DNA of 64,000 nucleotides, from NCBI GenBank assembly GCA_030704615.1, contig CM060732.1, forward strand, positions 26,100,001 through 26,164,000. Reading direction: 5' to 3'. The position numbers were made by a program, and so were the translations under genes. This document shows positions 63,130-64,000 of the stretch, one piece after another. Origin of the DNA: Takakia lepidozioides (Eukaryota; Streptophyta; Takakiopsida; Takakiales; Takakiaceae). Each line of letters starts with the position of its first letter. Position 1 is the first letter of the stretch. The notes under the pieces were generated by a model, which had not been told where the DNA came from, did not search any database, and saw only the letters and a program-made list of their open reading frames with translations.

Positions 63130-64000
63130 GTACAAAACTAATCTCCTTGGAATCGGACCATATAGAAAGTCAGCTAACTTGGCCCCCTACCACCTCAAAA
63201 AAATTCAGAGAAATCCACCCTGGAAATTGGGAGACTATAACGATTTAGTGGAGGACAAAACAAAAACTGGGGCTTTATTCCCCTTTTGCTTTTAAAAAAA
63301 AACCAAACCCCAGCAGTTGTTTAGGGGAAAACATCCTGGTTTTCTTATTGAAAGTCTTAACATTACAAAGTTTTCTTTTCAATTATGTCTTGGGAGTGAG
63401 GTTGGGTAGCACCTAGCAAGCTCATGTGAGCATAAGTAAATGTTTGCATATTCTCAAGATGCATTATGAATATTCTATAACGAAACGATGATGTGCGAAA
63501 CTCAAAAACTTGCGAAACTATTCCAATTGTTCATATAAACACCAACCTTTTTTTTTGTTTGTTTTTTTTTACTAAACAGGGGACGGAGCCATGGGATAAA
63601 ATTTATTTATACTTATTGGAGGGAAAAAAAATTAAAACCCTCGGTTAAACCATGAGGCACACACACTGATGACAGTGAATGGCGAACCATACAACTTCTT
63701 CCGGAGTAATTTCGAGTCAAGCTATGCTTGGTAGAACAATTCTATCATTCTATTACTGCCTTAGTAATTGCTAAATGACCTTTGCGGTATGAAGCCTCTG
63801 CCACTTTATGATATGAAGCCTCAGATCCTGTATCATGAGAGATTGCAGAATAGGAAGTAGGTGCCAGCGAACTGCAAGTACTCATCAGCGAAAGTGGAGC
63901 CTAGATGGCTTGACTGTGTCCTTGATATGTTTCCAATTAACGTCCCTATCATACTCCGGCGATGCGATGGACTGCATAGCCGAGGTTGCACCAACCAGGC
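63130..64000. other. intergenic, AT-rich, no gene recognised
   Basis: A/T-rich sequence with several T and A runs (for example about 63550-63570 and 63285-63302). No open frame or motif was recognised up to the window edge. Confidence 0.4.

Overview
This is a nuclear DNA window from a streptophyte, most likely a charophyte alga or another green plant with swimming sperm. Three observations support that. The actin gene has introns at codons 20/21, around 152 and before the last 21 residues, plus a leader intron just before the ATG, which is the land-plant/streptophyte pattern. The Werner-type exonuclease (WEX), BET5 and GH79 heparanase-like genes resemble plant family members. A very large gene encodes SPEF2/CPC1, a protein of the axonemal central pair, and flowering plants lack flagella. 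Long introns packed with retrotransposon remains fit a large charophyte genome such as Chara; the species is inferred.

Layout from left to right. 1-4.75 kb is transposon-derived: a MULE-type transposase fragment (+), a degenerate ~62 bp tandem repeat, an unidentified broken ORF (-), and a LINE ORF1 (-). 6.8-8.7 kb holds a WEX-like DEDDy exonuclease (-). 8.9-13.3 kb holds a GH79 heparanase-like glycosidase (+). 14.1-16.6 kb holds actin (+), with a GC-rich leader.

17.7-47.9 kb is one gene (-). I reconstructed it as 34 exons (~1,760 aa) encoding a SPEF2/CPC1 homologue with an adenylate-kinase-like module. Almost every intron junction keeps phase; three to four junctions are uncertain. Its introns hold at least two LINE families (A and B), a tRNA-derived SINE family (three copies), and arrays of LINE-A 3' ends joined tail to head.

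47.9-64 kb is mixed. It contains an unidentified ORF (-), a ~0.85 kb-armed inverted repeat of two decayed HUH-Rep-like genes (50.0-51.9 kb), a third LINE family (+), a tRNA-Ala(AGC) gene (-), scattered exons of an unidentified EF-hand-like gene (+, 56.7-59.8 kb), a complete four-exon TRAPPC1/BET5 gene (-, 60.8-62.4 kb), and a 403 bp PIF/Harbinger-type MITE with a TTA target duplication.

The cellular genes do not form a pathway: cytoskeleton, cilium, vesicle tethering, cell-wall glycosidase and exonuclease. The most unusual features are the self-stacking LINE-A tails with a pentanucleotide terminus, a 65-nt intron that carries such a tail, and the HUH-Rep palindrome.
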